NCBI GenBank assembly: GCA_030374765.1
Contig: JARGXX010000092.1
Location: forward strand, 744,001-808,000
Direction: 5' to 3'
Length of the DNA: 64,000 nt
Origin: Agarophyton chilense
Taxonomy: Eukaryota > Rhodophyta > Florideophyceae > Gracilariales > Gracilariaceae
Part shown: positions 33,081 through 43,794 of the stretch, one piece after another
How positions within the stretch are numbered: the stretch's first letter is position 1
How the letters are laid out: each line of letters opens with the position of its first letter
Made by a program: the position numbers and the translations under genes
The notes under the pieces: model-generated
The model's database searches: none
What the model saw: only the letters and a program-made list of their open reading frames with translations
Told to the model about the DNA's origin: nothing

Positions 33081-33299
33081 TAGCTTCGTAAAAAAAATTG
33101 AATTAATTTGGTCAATTTTTATTTTTTACATTGCCAAATATTACTTAGTTAGATTAAGAAGCGATGTATTACGAGCGTAGCGAGTTCTTACTGTAGTAAA
33201 TTAGAGGAAATGTATTAATCCAGAGCCTTCGTAGGGATTATTATTTCCGGAGACTTGTCGAAAAATTGATACCTCTTCGTTTGGTCGAATAATAAATCT

Positions 33300-36200
33300 T
33301 CAGATTATGTACAACATGAATTTGCGGTTACCGCTGAGGTTAGAAAGTTTGTCGACACCAGGTGGACGGATGAACCTGAAGCTTCTCCTTCAAGGTTTGG
33401 TTGGCCCTGCCCGGAGACACCTCAAAGGTCTGCGTCAGTTCGGGCCAGTACGACGGCGGCTGTTGAACCTCAATGGCCAACACAGATACAAACGGAAAGG
33501 ATGGATACATGTGTTATCTTTTCGAAACAATCCCAAGAGGCTTCATTTAATACGGGTAAATACCTCTTGTGTTCAGCGCGGCGATGAAGGTTTAGGCATC
33601 TCCTCGCTCGTGGGCTCGGATTACTGGAATCTCAACCATTTCAGGTAGCGGTTGATCGCGTGGCTATAAACGCGGGGTGTATGACTATGAAAATTACTTG
33701 CTGGACTTTTCGGACACCTGCCAACATTGGTTTTTTAAGCGTGCCCCTCCCTGCGGCCCAATTCTCGCCTGGGACGCCCGCTGACCCTTACCGAAGTATA
33801 GGTGGATCTTCTCCAAAGTGACAAACCAGTTGGGCTTGCAATCTTGCGTTCAGGATTGGGAACTGTAAGAGAAACCAGTATGGACCTTTTGGTATTTCCA
33901 TCAAACTGGTGTTCTATGGCGACCTGCGGAAGCACGACTGGCCTGTGGCGGTGGGAAACTTTTCATTTTCGAAGGTCCTCATCCGGCCACAATTCGATAC
34001 CTACTTTGGCTTGTGCCGTTGGGGTTACAAGCGTCTTCACTCCGTCTCTGTATTCTTCAAGAAAATATATCAGGAATCAACCTCTTCAGGATCGACAGGA
34101 ATATTACCTGTGTTGGCAGCATTACACAACTTTGAGGTATTTCATCCCGGAGATGTATCCTAGTGATTGTTCAAGCTCTCACTGGACCGGAGCTGCATAA
34201 TTACTGTCCATTAATGGTGCGGTTGTGCGATTACCCGTCTTTCCGAATAATTACCTTCCAGTTACACCTAAATTGGTTTCTCTGATTCTTCCTTCCAGCC
34301 CCACCGATTCGACTGGCCGTAGTAGGTGGGGCGAGGTCGCAGAGACATAAAGCCTCGTTCGCATTTGCAGCCTCTATACTTGCGTTATGCAAATATTTCG
34401 TACCTTCGAGAACTTTTCTCAAACTACGAACGGTAGACGCGAGCTGTAGGTCATATTGGTGGGATTTCTATAAGTGTTCTTTGTCACTGGGTGTTTCTAC
34501 CCCGCCAGATTTGGTGTACATGGGGAGTCAAATATTTAGTAAGCTCAAACAGTATTCCCTCATTTGGACGAAAGGTCTCTCGGAATGAACCGTTCTGGTT
34601 CCCATCATGGCTTTCAAGGCCGCCCATTAAGTTATTGAATGGAAATGGCACAATCCAGATTCGGACATCTACCGAAAGGGTGTCTAACTTTTACTTCGCA
34701 TCTTCTTCAAAAATTTGAGGGTTCTCCAGGCCATTCGCCGATTTGATTACCTGAACATCGTTAAGGGCGCCGAATATATGGTGAAGAAAACTAGGTTCAT
34801 AACTCGTTCCGAGGGAGACCAACACTTGAGATTCCCATCGGAGTTTGGAGGCCTTCGATCCCATAGAGTGAGAGATTGTGTCTCGCCACGCCGAATACTA
34901 TCAAAAGGAGCTTCGATTCCATGAAGGTCCCCCGAGCACCGAACCTTATCATGGTACTGTGCAGACACTAGTTGGACGTTATGCTTGTATGCTTGTGCTT
35001 TCCTGTCCGAGCAGTTACCTCAAAGGGGTAAGTCACCTACTTCTATGGGTGTGACTCCTATTCAACCGAGCTCCTCGATGGTGTCTGTTCTGGTCCAGTT
35101 CGACTGACATTGGTGGGTATTGTTCGTCTCCCTCCTGAATCTAAAATGAATTCTCCAGTCGTAGTCGGTCTAATTTTTAGCACAGATCGTACGAACGCCA
35201 CAGAACAGTAGGCACAAGAACTATGAACAGTAGAAGCTGCGAAGATATTCTCGTGGTCTTGTTACTCTTGTTACTCTTGTCTGGAGCGGTTGTCTGGTCA
35301 CCCTCATCTCTAGCTTACGTACGTTTTTAAGTGACTTATCAAGCGCACAGATCCGGTAACATGTAGAACAAAATAAAACACAACAGACAGTAGATACGAA
35401 CTAAAAGAAATGAAACTGTGGTCTACAAGCTGTCCGGTAGCTTAAAGATTTCCAACAGTCACAACCGACCGATTCAAATAACAGGGAGACAGTTCTCGCT
35501 CCTGAAACGAGACACAATTTCAGCACTAATATCTCGAATTCGCTAGGCCTGCTTCACCTATTTCCATAATGGTGGGAGTACCTCTGTGGTTGCTGCTCCG
35601 ACACTCCTCTACGGTTAGCTGCCATGCCGTGCGCAGTATATGAAGAGACTAAGCCAACTTGGTGAGTTCGGAACCAGGTACATTTGGATCTGTGGCACTT
35701 GGCCAGCTCAGGTTTCGAACCAGGCGAGCGTCGCTTCTGCTGCCCTTTCTGATTCTCTCATGGATCCCCTCCTATGGGCAAGTTTGAACTCTGAGGTTCT
35801 GCAACCGAGTCCGGCGATTTATCCTATTCAACCTATGTTGGTTTTGAGTGCTCTTCTTCATGGTGGGGCTAATGCTCCTCGGTTTTTTATATGTCCAGGT
35901 CGCCTAGCTTTCCTGCCAGATTCCTTCGATAGGTAGTAACTGAATCTCATATTCCGGAACCTCATGCATCTTACCCTGTAGTTCTTTTTTTTTTGAGAGA
36001 GGGTGAGCTAGACTTTCTGTTGCTTCACTCTTGTTATTCTTGCGGCGTCTTTCTTCCACTTAAGTTTTTAAGTCATTCCTTCGTAAAAAAACTGTTTTAT
36101 ATTTTTATTATATTTCTGCGCTCTGTAGTGTCACTTCTTATAGGTTCTTTTGCACGATTATGTACCGAGTTTTGGCAAGCATGAATCTTTCTCTTCCCCT

Positions 36201-36660
36201 TTTCTAAGCCTGCATGTCTACCACGAAAGTCAGAGCCTAGTCGTCTGTAGGCATTGTGTCCTTTCAACGGCGCGAGTACCTGATACCGAAGTGTGATAGT
36301 AATGCGGATATGGGTTCGATAATTACCCCATCAGGCCCCGAGCAGTTCCCTCGAACGGTGTACTATAGACGATTGTCGGTTAACGTGTGTCTAACCAACC
36401 AGTCGACCGGAAACTTCTCTGATATTTGGCCTTCTTGCATCGTGGTAACGTTACCTCGAAGGTTTACACATGCTGATTTATGCAATGGGCTAATGCCAGA
36501 TTAGGAGCTCTTGAACTCAAGCTTTGAGACCCACTGTCCTCTTGTCATGCGGGGAGCTATTCAGCGTCACCGCCTTGAAGGTAATAGTTCACCTTAATTG
36601 GGGTAGGTTTCTCCGAGGGTCGAGTGCGCAGACCAACAGCTCCGGGCTTTCGACCGAACT
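33300..36660 (-). mobile_element. Ty3/gypsy element E, strongly decayed relative of C
   Basis: Nucleotide similarity to element C runs in the same order. The antisense-protein region is on the + strand (34380-35935 against 10860-12050; for example TTGGTGGGA, and KRLSQLGEFGTR against C's KALNQLGEFRNQ). The reverse-strand chromodomain remnant (about 36260-36400) follows, then CCGAGGGTCGAGTGCGCAGA (36609-36630; C: 12743-12762). The boundary to the left of 34200 is inferred only. The copy has many breaks and holds an insertion at 35184-35521. Confidence 0.7.
35184..35521. mobile_element. 338-bp insertion within element E
   Basis: When aligned with element C, E has extra DNA here flanked by AGCAC on both sides (35179-35183 and 35522-35526). 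It has no terminal inverted repeats or TG...CA ends, so the element type is unknown. It contains TTGTTACTC repeats near 35260-35280. Confidence 0.5.
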
Positions 36661-39244
36661 TCGTCAGTGTCTACGGAATGCTAGTTTTTGGCGAGGTTTC
36701 GCTGGCTTTTGCAGAGGGTCACGCGGTTAATTTTTTGAAAAATTCCCTTTATCTCCATATAAAAAGGGCCTATTTTTTCACGAGGGTCTGCTCGTTTATT
36801 TCTGAAGTATAACTACAACTTTTTCCAATCACGATAGTCTCTTCGCCACAGATTCTTCTGGCATACATTTCAAGTGCTAGTTTTCTCGTGTTACTACTTA
36901 CTGCCACGTTTTTCGACCGCGCTAGTTCTCTCTTGTTAGTATTTTCTCGTACGTTTCTCGACCGCGCTAGTTCTTTCGTATTAGTCTTAACTGGTTGGTT
37001 TTTAACACACATGTCAGTACTCTCGTCAGTGGAAACTGGAGTATTTGAATACTTACGTACCAAGCTTCTGAAAAGAATCACACAACAACCACAATCCAAA
37101 CCGTTCACAACAACTGCAACCAAAACCATTGTCCATGACAGAATTCACAAACGCAAGGCATACAATGAGACGCGGAGGATAGTAATTTGTTCGCTTCAGT
37201 CTCGCGTCTTCCAAAAAATATGTACCACGCTTCTCTACATAGCGAAACAACAAGCAACACACACACCGTCGTCACCAACTCCAACCTATCTCAAGCCTCC
37301 TGAGATACATCACGCAGGATTACAACATAATGAAACGGAAACGTTAGGTCAGCTGTCGCGCTCATGCTCGCCAGGTTTTTGCCGATTGTTCGGCTGACCG
37401 TCGGGTTCACGATTATAATCTCCAAGACCGCCGCGTACATTATTACCGTTTTCATAATTATATCAGCCCGTATGGACCCTCCTCCGCACTCCTTCGTTAT
37501 TTTGTTTGCAAACGATCCCTAGGCGATCGTCCCTCTCTGTCGTGGCTATTATTATCCCGACTCTTTACATTTCTTGGCGGACAAATTCCTTTGTTCGCAA
37601 GATCATTTTGGCCGGCAGCATTGTTCGGTCTCCTATATTCGCGATTGACGCCATCCACGCCATATTTCGGTTCATTTTTCAGACCAGGTCTCTCTCCATC
37701 ATCTACAGGAGCACGCTTCGGTGGCAAAGGTCTTACAATTCCAGAACTTTCACGAGACAGTTCGGGCATTGGATCCTCGCTTTTACTTTGCCTATCGTGG
37801 TTAGGTAGCTTGGGATCATTCCGTTCATTACCGGGTCCTATTTCTCTGCCATTTTTTCGCACCTGCTAATAGGAGGGCGAATCCCATCACTTTCGTAACC
37901 GTAATGCACAGGTCTTCTGCATATCGTGTTGTAGATACCCGTACAGCTTCCATCGGGTGGTGTGTGGCAGCTCCTTCAGCACATCTTAGATGGCATTGGC
38001 CAACCTCTGTGCTTGACTGAAGAAGAGAGAAGGCCAACAGGATCCCCGTTTCCCACCTTTTTTAATTGGTGAGTGCAATGCGGCTGTACCAGAGTGCTAT
38101 TTTCACTGTTGTTTCGGTTTTGGGTGTTTTTCATGGCTCTGGTTCATGGTATGCTCTGCTGGATTGTTCCGTTTTCCAGCATCCTGGTCTTGTGTCCAAT
38201 TCTTTCGCATTCGGTAGCGTTTTGTGTGTTGTGTTGCTAGGTATCTGTTGGGTGTCTGGATTGTGAACTGGTTGGTGTGATCGGTTGTTTTGTTCTCCCG
38301 TCTTATGAATGTCTCTCTGGATGATTTGTGAAGCTTTTTTGTTGAAACGAGTGATAATGTGATCTTCTTCTATTGTCCTTAATGTTCCGTTCGAACGTTG
38401 TCTACACGGATTGGGGTGTGGCTGACTCTGGCCCAGTAGGTGGTTTAGTTTCGTTTCCGATTTCCGGGATTGAGCTTAGAAAATGACCTCTACTGGTGGT
38501 ACCTGGGGTAGACCTAGCCTGTGTGGCTTTACCCCGTAAGTCAGCGCATCCGTAATTTCGTCGAAGGCTCTCTGTCTTTGGCGGGTCTTTCTTGACTTTC
38601 TTTGTCGAATGGTTTGTGTGAGAGGGTGAGGCGGTATGTCGTTGTTATCTCCCGTGTTTCTATCTTCCTGTTTAGCTGAGTGCCCTGTGTGGGTTGTACC
38701 TGTTGTGCTTTCGTTTCGTCTGTTGTCGCTTGCGTTTCTGAGCGCTGTTAGTCCTTCCCCAAAATAGGTTACCGGAGATGGTAGTGGTGTTGTGACCAGG
38801 CGGCGTAGGGAGTGAGCTTGTGTGATCGGTGAGTGTCTGTCGTTCGTACAATTATTACGGTTGGCTGTCGTGTCCTGAGGGCTTTGTACCGGTCTTGTTT
38901 CTGTTCGGTGTGTTGTGCTGTTATACCGGGTGTTTGGTTGTCGTTGTCTCCCCGCCGCCTTGGTATTCTTTCCAGGTTTGTCTTCGTTTGGTTTGATGAT
39001 CGGTGGGGTTGTGGGTGGTGTTTTCTCGAGATTGGGTATAGCCTGTGCGTCGAGTGCGTCGTATTCAAGGAGGTCAAAATGTCGTGATCTGCTTTCATCG
39101 ATACAGCGCTCCGTCTCGCGAAAGTATGGTGTGATCCTTTGGTTTGTGTGAAGGAGCGATGATAATGGTTGAGACCTGTAAGCTGCCGGGCCCCTAAGGA
39201 TTTTGCAGATGACATGTGTACCGGTCAACCTTAGGTGGACTCAT
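36661..39244. other. Unassigned region with 45-bp tandem repeat
   Basis: No recognised gene. Reverse-strand frames near 36770-37129, 37497-37862 and 38476-39228 encode hydrophilic, Arg/Asn/Thr-rich sequence without known motifs; the latter two begin with non-ATG codons. They could be gag-like debris of an unidentified element. Confidence 0.4.
36877..36990. repeat. 45-bp tandem repeat (two and a half units)
   Basis: Units at 36877-36921 and 36922-36966 and a partial unit from 36967 share CTAGTT.TCTC and CGTTT.TCGACCGCG. On the reverse strand they encode a 15-residue repeat of the form N.(K/R)ELARS(R/K)NV. Confidence 0.8.
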
Positions 39245-39574
39245 GTAGATTATTAATTTATTTTAATTAGTGTAATAGGTTAGCATTACAGTGATAGGGA
39301 GATCCCAGCGCCTCGCCAGTACTATTTACTTGGCTCGAGTGACGCTTCTCCCTTAGAGTACGGTAGGCACCCCTTCGGTATATTATTTCCACCCTTTGGT
39401 CTTCAAGCCATCGTTTCCGTAGCTCCAACCTTTAGGACTACGCAGTAAACGCCAGCCCATTGCACCAAGTACTCTAGGAGTGGCGCCGTCAAGGATTCGA
39501 ACATTAGGACCCGCTCTACCATGATACCACCGGTCGAGACCCAAACGCTGACCCAACAGTCATTGCGTTACATT

Positions 39575-39595
39575 TTGGTCTCCCGACTTCGAAAC
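39575..39595 (+). other. Primer-binding site candidate of element F
   Basis: TGGTCTCCCGACTTCGAA closely matches the site after the 5' LTR of B (TGGTTTCCCGACTTAGAA). The priming tRNA was not identified. Confidence 0.6.
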
Positions 39596-40345
39596 CTTTG
39601 TAATAATTGAACGGATCACTAGAACGAAGTATAATCCGGATTCTAAGCTTTGGTTTAATTCCCCAACGGACCAGAACTACAGAAGCAACCGCCATTATGG
39701 ATGCAGGAAACACACCCAACCGACCCGACCATAGGACTCTCACAGCAGGAACAGCTGCCACTGCAACGCCGACGATGTCGCCTGAACCTCATGTTGATAG
39801 TGCTGGCGAGTGCAGGAGCACGAAAAGCCAGCTGCAAGGAGTACTAACTCCCATGGACGACCCTGAAAGGATTCGCTGAGAACCCACGGTAGCAGCGCGT
39901 TTACGAGAACGACTCACCAGGGCCACCTCTAAGCCAGGAACACCACAAGGAGAACCCCGTAAGACCGAAGGAATTAGAGACAGTATTCCCGCCGGACTGG
40001 CCAACCTTCTCTGGCCCCATCTCCGTGAGGTCTACTCAGTCCATGTGGATTCTATTGTGGACATGCAACTCGCCACGACGATCGCAGACCATACGGATTA
40101 CCTCGTTACGCGAATCGTCCCCAAGGTCATGGAGTCTGAGCTATTCTTAGACTACCTCATTAAGGCCGTTCAAAGAGCAGTCACCAGCCAGTCAGGCAAC
40201 CCGGTCCCTAGGACCACTCCAAAAGTCAACCATCCGGCTTCTGTATGTTAACCCCCTACCGAACCCCCAGGAGTGGCGTCATTATCCGCCCCTCGCCGGG
40301 GATAACATCAGGAAAACCCCATGGTGGGACTATATAGGAGCAGAA

Positions 40346-40495
40346 GAGAAGCTTCGCGTCTAGATGAGGGACAGGTTGCCCACTAGGACAATCCAAGGGA
40401 GGGGCAAGCGGGGAACAAGAGAGAAGCTCCGCGTCTAGAAGAGAGACCGCTTGCCCCACCCGACGGACCATACTAGGACAGCAAGCTCAGTTCTC
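40346..40495 (+). repeat. Imperfect 75-bp tandem duplication in element F gag
   Basis: GAGAAGCTTCGCGTCTAGA at 40346 recurs as GAGAAGCTCCGCGTCTAGA at 40421. Later parts (TTGCCC...ACTAGGACA) also recur in register, giving a 75-bp period. Confidence 0.7.
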
Positions 40496-42646
40496 CATCG
40501 GATCTGATAGAGAGATCGATCCTTTAGGTCCCTACTTCGCTGGAAAGAATAGAAGCAACCGTAGGAGAAAGAAGAAAAGAAGTAGCAAAAGAAGAGACCA
40601 TTCGGACACGAGTGATTCCGAATCGGCCTCGACCGAAACGACCGACTCCGACGTGGATGAGGCTGCCGTTCGATGCCTCAGATCACTGACAACCACAAAC
40701 AAACTTTTCCTTGAGGTTCTAGACTACCGGAATTACCGGCTGGCCAACAGGTCCCCGAAATATTCTGGTTCGGTGGCTCGCAGAGTCGCCAAATGGGCCT
40801 AACGGATGCAACTAACCATTAAGGACAAGTTCTCGGGTTCCGATCCCATTGCTGTCCTTAGGTTTCTCAGTTTGTTCCGTACGGCCTGCGTTCAGAACGG
40901 TGTTCATGAGGGCGCCGCTCTGTACCTTCTCCAATTCTTCCTTACAGGACAGGCGCGTGACCGAATAGTTTCGAAGATATCTGGCACAACTGACTTCGTG
41001 GATGTTCAAGACCGTGAGCTCCTCAGGTAATACCCTCAGGTTGTTCATTACCTCTTGGAAACTTACGCCACAGATGACGTTATAATAGAAGCACACCGGG
41101 AAGAAATATCCTTTAGGCAGAGCTCCAACATGACCGAATCGGATTTCGCAGACAACCTATGAAAGAAGGCTTACCGATGTGGAAACGTGTTCTCCGAAGG
41201 ACGTCTTAAACGCCACTTCAAGACGGGATTGCTCCCTGACATTCGAACACATGTGCGCAATTACCACACAGAAAACCTGCAATACTCTTTCCGAAGGCTC
41301 GTTACTAACGCCGATGGTTTTGGAAAAACCTACACAACCTCCATGCGCAACGCTGATATAACCAGAGAACATGCAACTCCATTGCGTAAACCTAACCAAG
41401 CCCATTTCGTTAGATCCACGGAGTCGGACATAGATGCATCACTCCATGACGCCGATTCGGGAGATATCCTCGCGATCAATTTCAGTGCTCCTCCGTCTGG
41501 GCCCACATCATATACCTCCCAGGGAACTACAGCGACCACTGGACCACCCAAACCCAAGTATTCTCCCTTCCCGCGTCGCAAGGACGTTTTTGTTCGCTCC
41601 CCAAGGGCTTGCTTCCTCTGCCTTACAGTGACCCATGATTGTGACTGTACGAGTTATCTGCCTAAGGACGCACGTAGAACCCTCCTAGCCCTAAGGGAAG
41701 AGAATTACCGGGTACGGAGATCCGAAGGAATGTATAACAGGGCACAGCAAAGAACCACAGGGACCCCTGGAAGCTCACGCTATGCCACGCCTCCGGATAC
41801 TCCGATCAAAGCCCCACAGGTCCACGCCATTGTAGATTCTACGGACGACCGGATGGAAGAACCCTATCCTCAGGAAGAAACGGAAACCCCATCGGAAAAC
41901 GCCTAGAGGGACGACTCGAGGCAAATCCTCCCTCTTTAAGCCCCTGTTTCAACCAATTGGACGGTCATGAGCCAAAGAACTCTTCACCTTCCCATACGAA
42001 CCACCTACAATGGACCACTCAGGATGAATTACAATTGGAACAAAGTGACGACCCCGTGTGTATTCTCAGAAAAGAGAACTATAGAGTTCGAGTAACCGTA
42101 GGACTTCGTTCAAACAACTCTCGAGTGACCATAGCTGTATTGGACACAGACGCTGGTCCCATCTTGGTTCATCCTAGGCTGCTCCCACTGGGGTTGCAAG
42201 ATTTCGTTCAGGCAAGGAAGACCCCAAGGATTACTGATGCATCACGTAGACCAATGGAAATTATAGGGATAGTACCACTTTACCTCCAGGTAGGACAATT
42301 CAAAGTCCGCACTTGGTTTTTCGTATGTCCTAGCTTGGGTGCTGAGGAAATCCCAGGGACCTCCTTTCTCGATCAATACTTTAAGGCCATTTATCCAGGC
42401 CTTAGGAAAGTCGCGTTCTACCGCGCACCTTCCATCTCTATAACTGGTTCCGCCCCAGGGCCAGAAACGAACCGCAAACGAGCGGTTGTATCCGAAAACA
42501 CGAAGTTCCATTAGGTTTGCCTGTCAAAGGCCATAACAATACCCCCGATGAACTATATCGTTGTATCGGTCCATTCCCAGTTCTTACGTCTCGTAACGAT
42601 TCAGAACCACCCGAAAACGGTTCTGAAGCACCTTACCTTGATGGCC

Positions 42647-42651
42647 AATGG
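42647..42651. repeat. Left target-site duplication of element B (AATGG)
   Basis: AATGG precedes the 5' LTR and recurs at 54402-54406. Confidence 0.92.
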
Positions 42652-43567
42652 GGTAGAGCAACGCCCAGTTAGGGGATACTTGAAGATGCAACTCATAGAA
42701 TGAGGATTGAACCCTCCGAGGGTTATGACTATGATCCCCTCTAAGGTGTGCTGAGGTGGCACTGTTTTCTGGTTAGAGTTCGCCTATGAAGTGAAAATTC
42801 GGATGGCCCATGGTTGGATTGGCCCCGTGATACACGTGGCTTAATTTTGGCACCGATTTTCGGATATTTGTTAGAACGTTGGACTTTTGGGCCCTGACAG
42901 TGGGATCTCCACGTGTATGGCCCTGAGCAGGTGTGCACTACTGTAGAGTTTAGTTAGTGGGCCCTACTTAGGGAGATGAGATCTGACAGTCCGAAGCTCA
43001 GAGTAAATGGTAGCCAAGGTTGGTCTTCGATACCTTTAGAGGTTCTTCGTCGCCATCGTTTCGGCCTTACAACCCGGAACGGGCTCTGGTTAGCAACGCC
43101 TGCGTAGGGACACGACTCCACTTGGAGAGTGCCCACGTTTGGGTTCCGTGCAACCACCCCCTTGGGACCGCTCAGACGACCTGCGTGCACGATACCCCGT
43201 GGGGGTTCTGCTTACTTGTTGCGTGCTTTTTGTGTTTCCTTTCGAGTACAGGTTTTCGCCCCTGTATTGGGTTTCTTGTGTTGTTTCGCCCCTTTTCTGG
43301 TTCTTGGGTCCGGTGCCTGTTAGTGCCCGACCCTCGCCCCGTTTTTCCTCTTCGCCGGATTTTCCCCCATTCTTTGGGATACTCATACCCATTCCCGATC
43401 CAACGGTTTCTACCCCTCACCTCCGTCGGTACTGCCGGAATCCCCCGTGGGAGTTACACCCCACACTACGGGTGGAACGGAGGGCTCTGTCTCTGAGTCT
43501 GCCTCCCGCAGGGAGCAAGGCTTTGAACACCTTGAGAGCACTTCCCGTCGCCGGGTTTTGCTCCACA
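42652..43567 (+). repeat. 5' LTR of element B
   Basis: 916 bp beginning GGTAGAGCAACG (3' copy TGTAGAGCAACG) and ending GCTCCACA. Confidence 0.95.
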
Positions 43568-43569
43568 AG

Positions 43570-43590
43570 TGGTTTCCCGACTTAGAATCC
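43570..43590 (+). other. Primer-binding site of element B
   Basis: TGGTTTCCCGACTTAGAATC begins two bases after the LTR. The leading TGG fits the CCA end of a tRNA, and the site is conserved in element F. Which tRNA it is could not be named. Confidence 0.65.
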
Positions 43591-43794
43591 GTTCTCGGAC
43601 TTTTGGGTTGGTCATCCACGTGTTGGAATATCACTTGGAAGAGGAAGCACCGTCGTGAAGATTTGTTGTAGTCGTCCCCTTTGGAAAGGGTGGAATTGGT
43701 TTTTATTTTTGTTTTGTGTTACGTCATCCGTTCTCCGGGAATCTCGTGATCGAATTTCATCGTTACCCCGAATCGTCATTGTCGTGTCTGCAGC

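Larger units (their letters stand above)
39245..42646 (+). mobile_element. Ty3/gypsy element F, left part
   Basis: A decayed relative of A/B, on the + strand. A possible 5' LTR (39245-39572, left end uncertain) is followed by a primer site. Gag-like sequence runs to about 41906 (IKDKFSGSDPIAVLRFLSLF against B's LQKREFTGTDPILVLDFLARF). A protease region lies at 41957-42514 (IAVLDTDAGPILVHPRLLP; second block IPGTSFLDQYFKAIYP). It is interrupted by element B at the AATGG target. Several breaks. Confidence 0.82.

Noticed and set aside
36877-36990. CRISPR-like array
   Set aside because: The units are directly adjacent with no spacers, and the DNA is eukaryotic; it is a tandem repeat. No CRISPR array is seen anywhere.
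38476-39228. Reverse frame of 250 codons
   Set aside because: It starts with a non-ATG codon, has only hydrophilic low-complexity sequence and no recognisable domain. Kept only as part of an unassigned region.
39495-39555. tRNA-like sequence on the reverse strand with A-box (TGGTAGAGCGG) and B-box (GTTCGAATCC) matches
   Set aside because: The two boxes are too close for an anticodon arm and the T stem pairs poorly; at most a tRNA-derived fragment.
43020-43585. Long frames within gypsy LTRs (also 7203-7763 and 53855-54470)
   Set aside because: They lie wholly or mostly within LTR sequence, are repeated with the LTR and have no domain.
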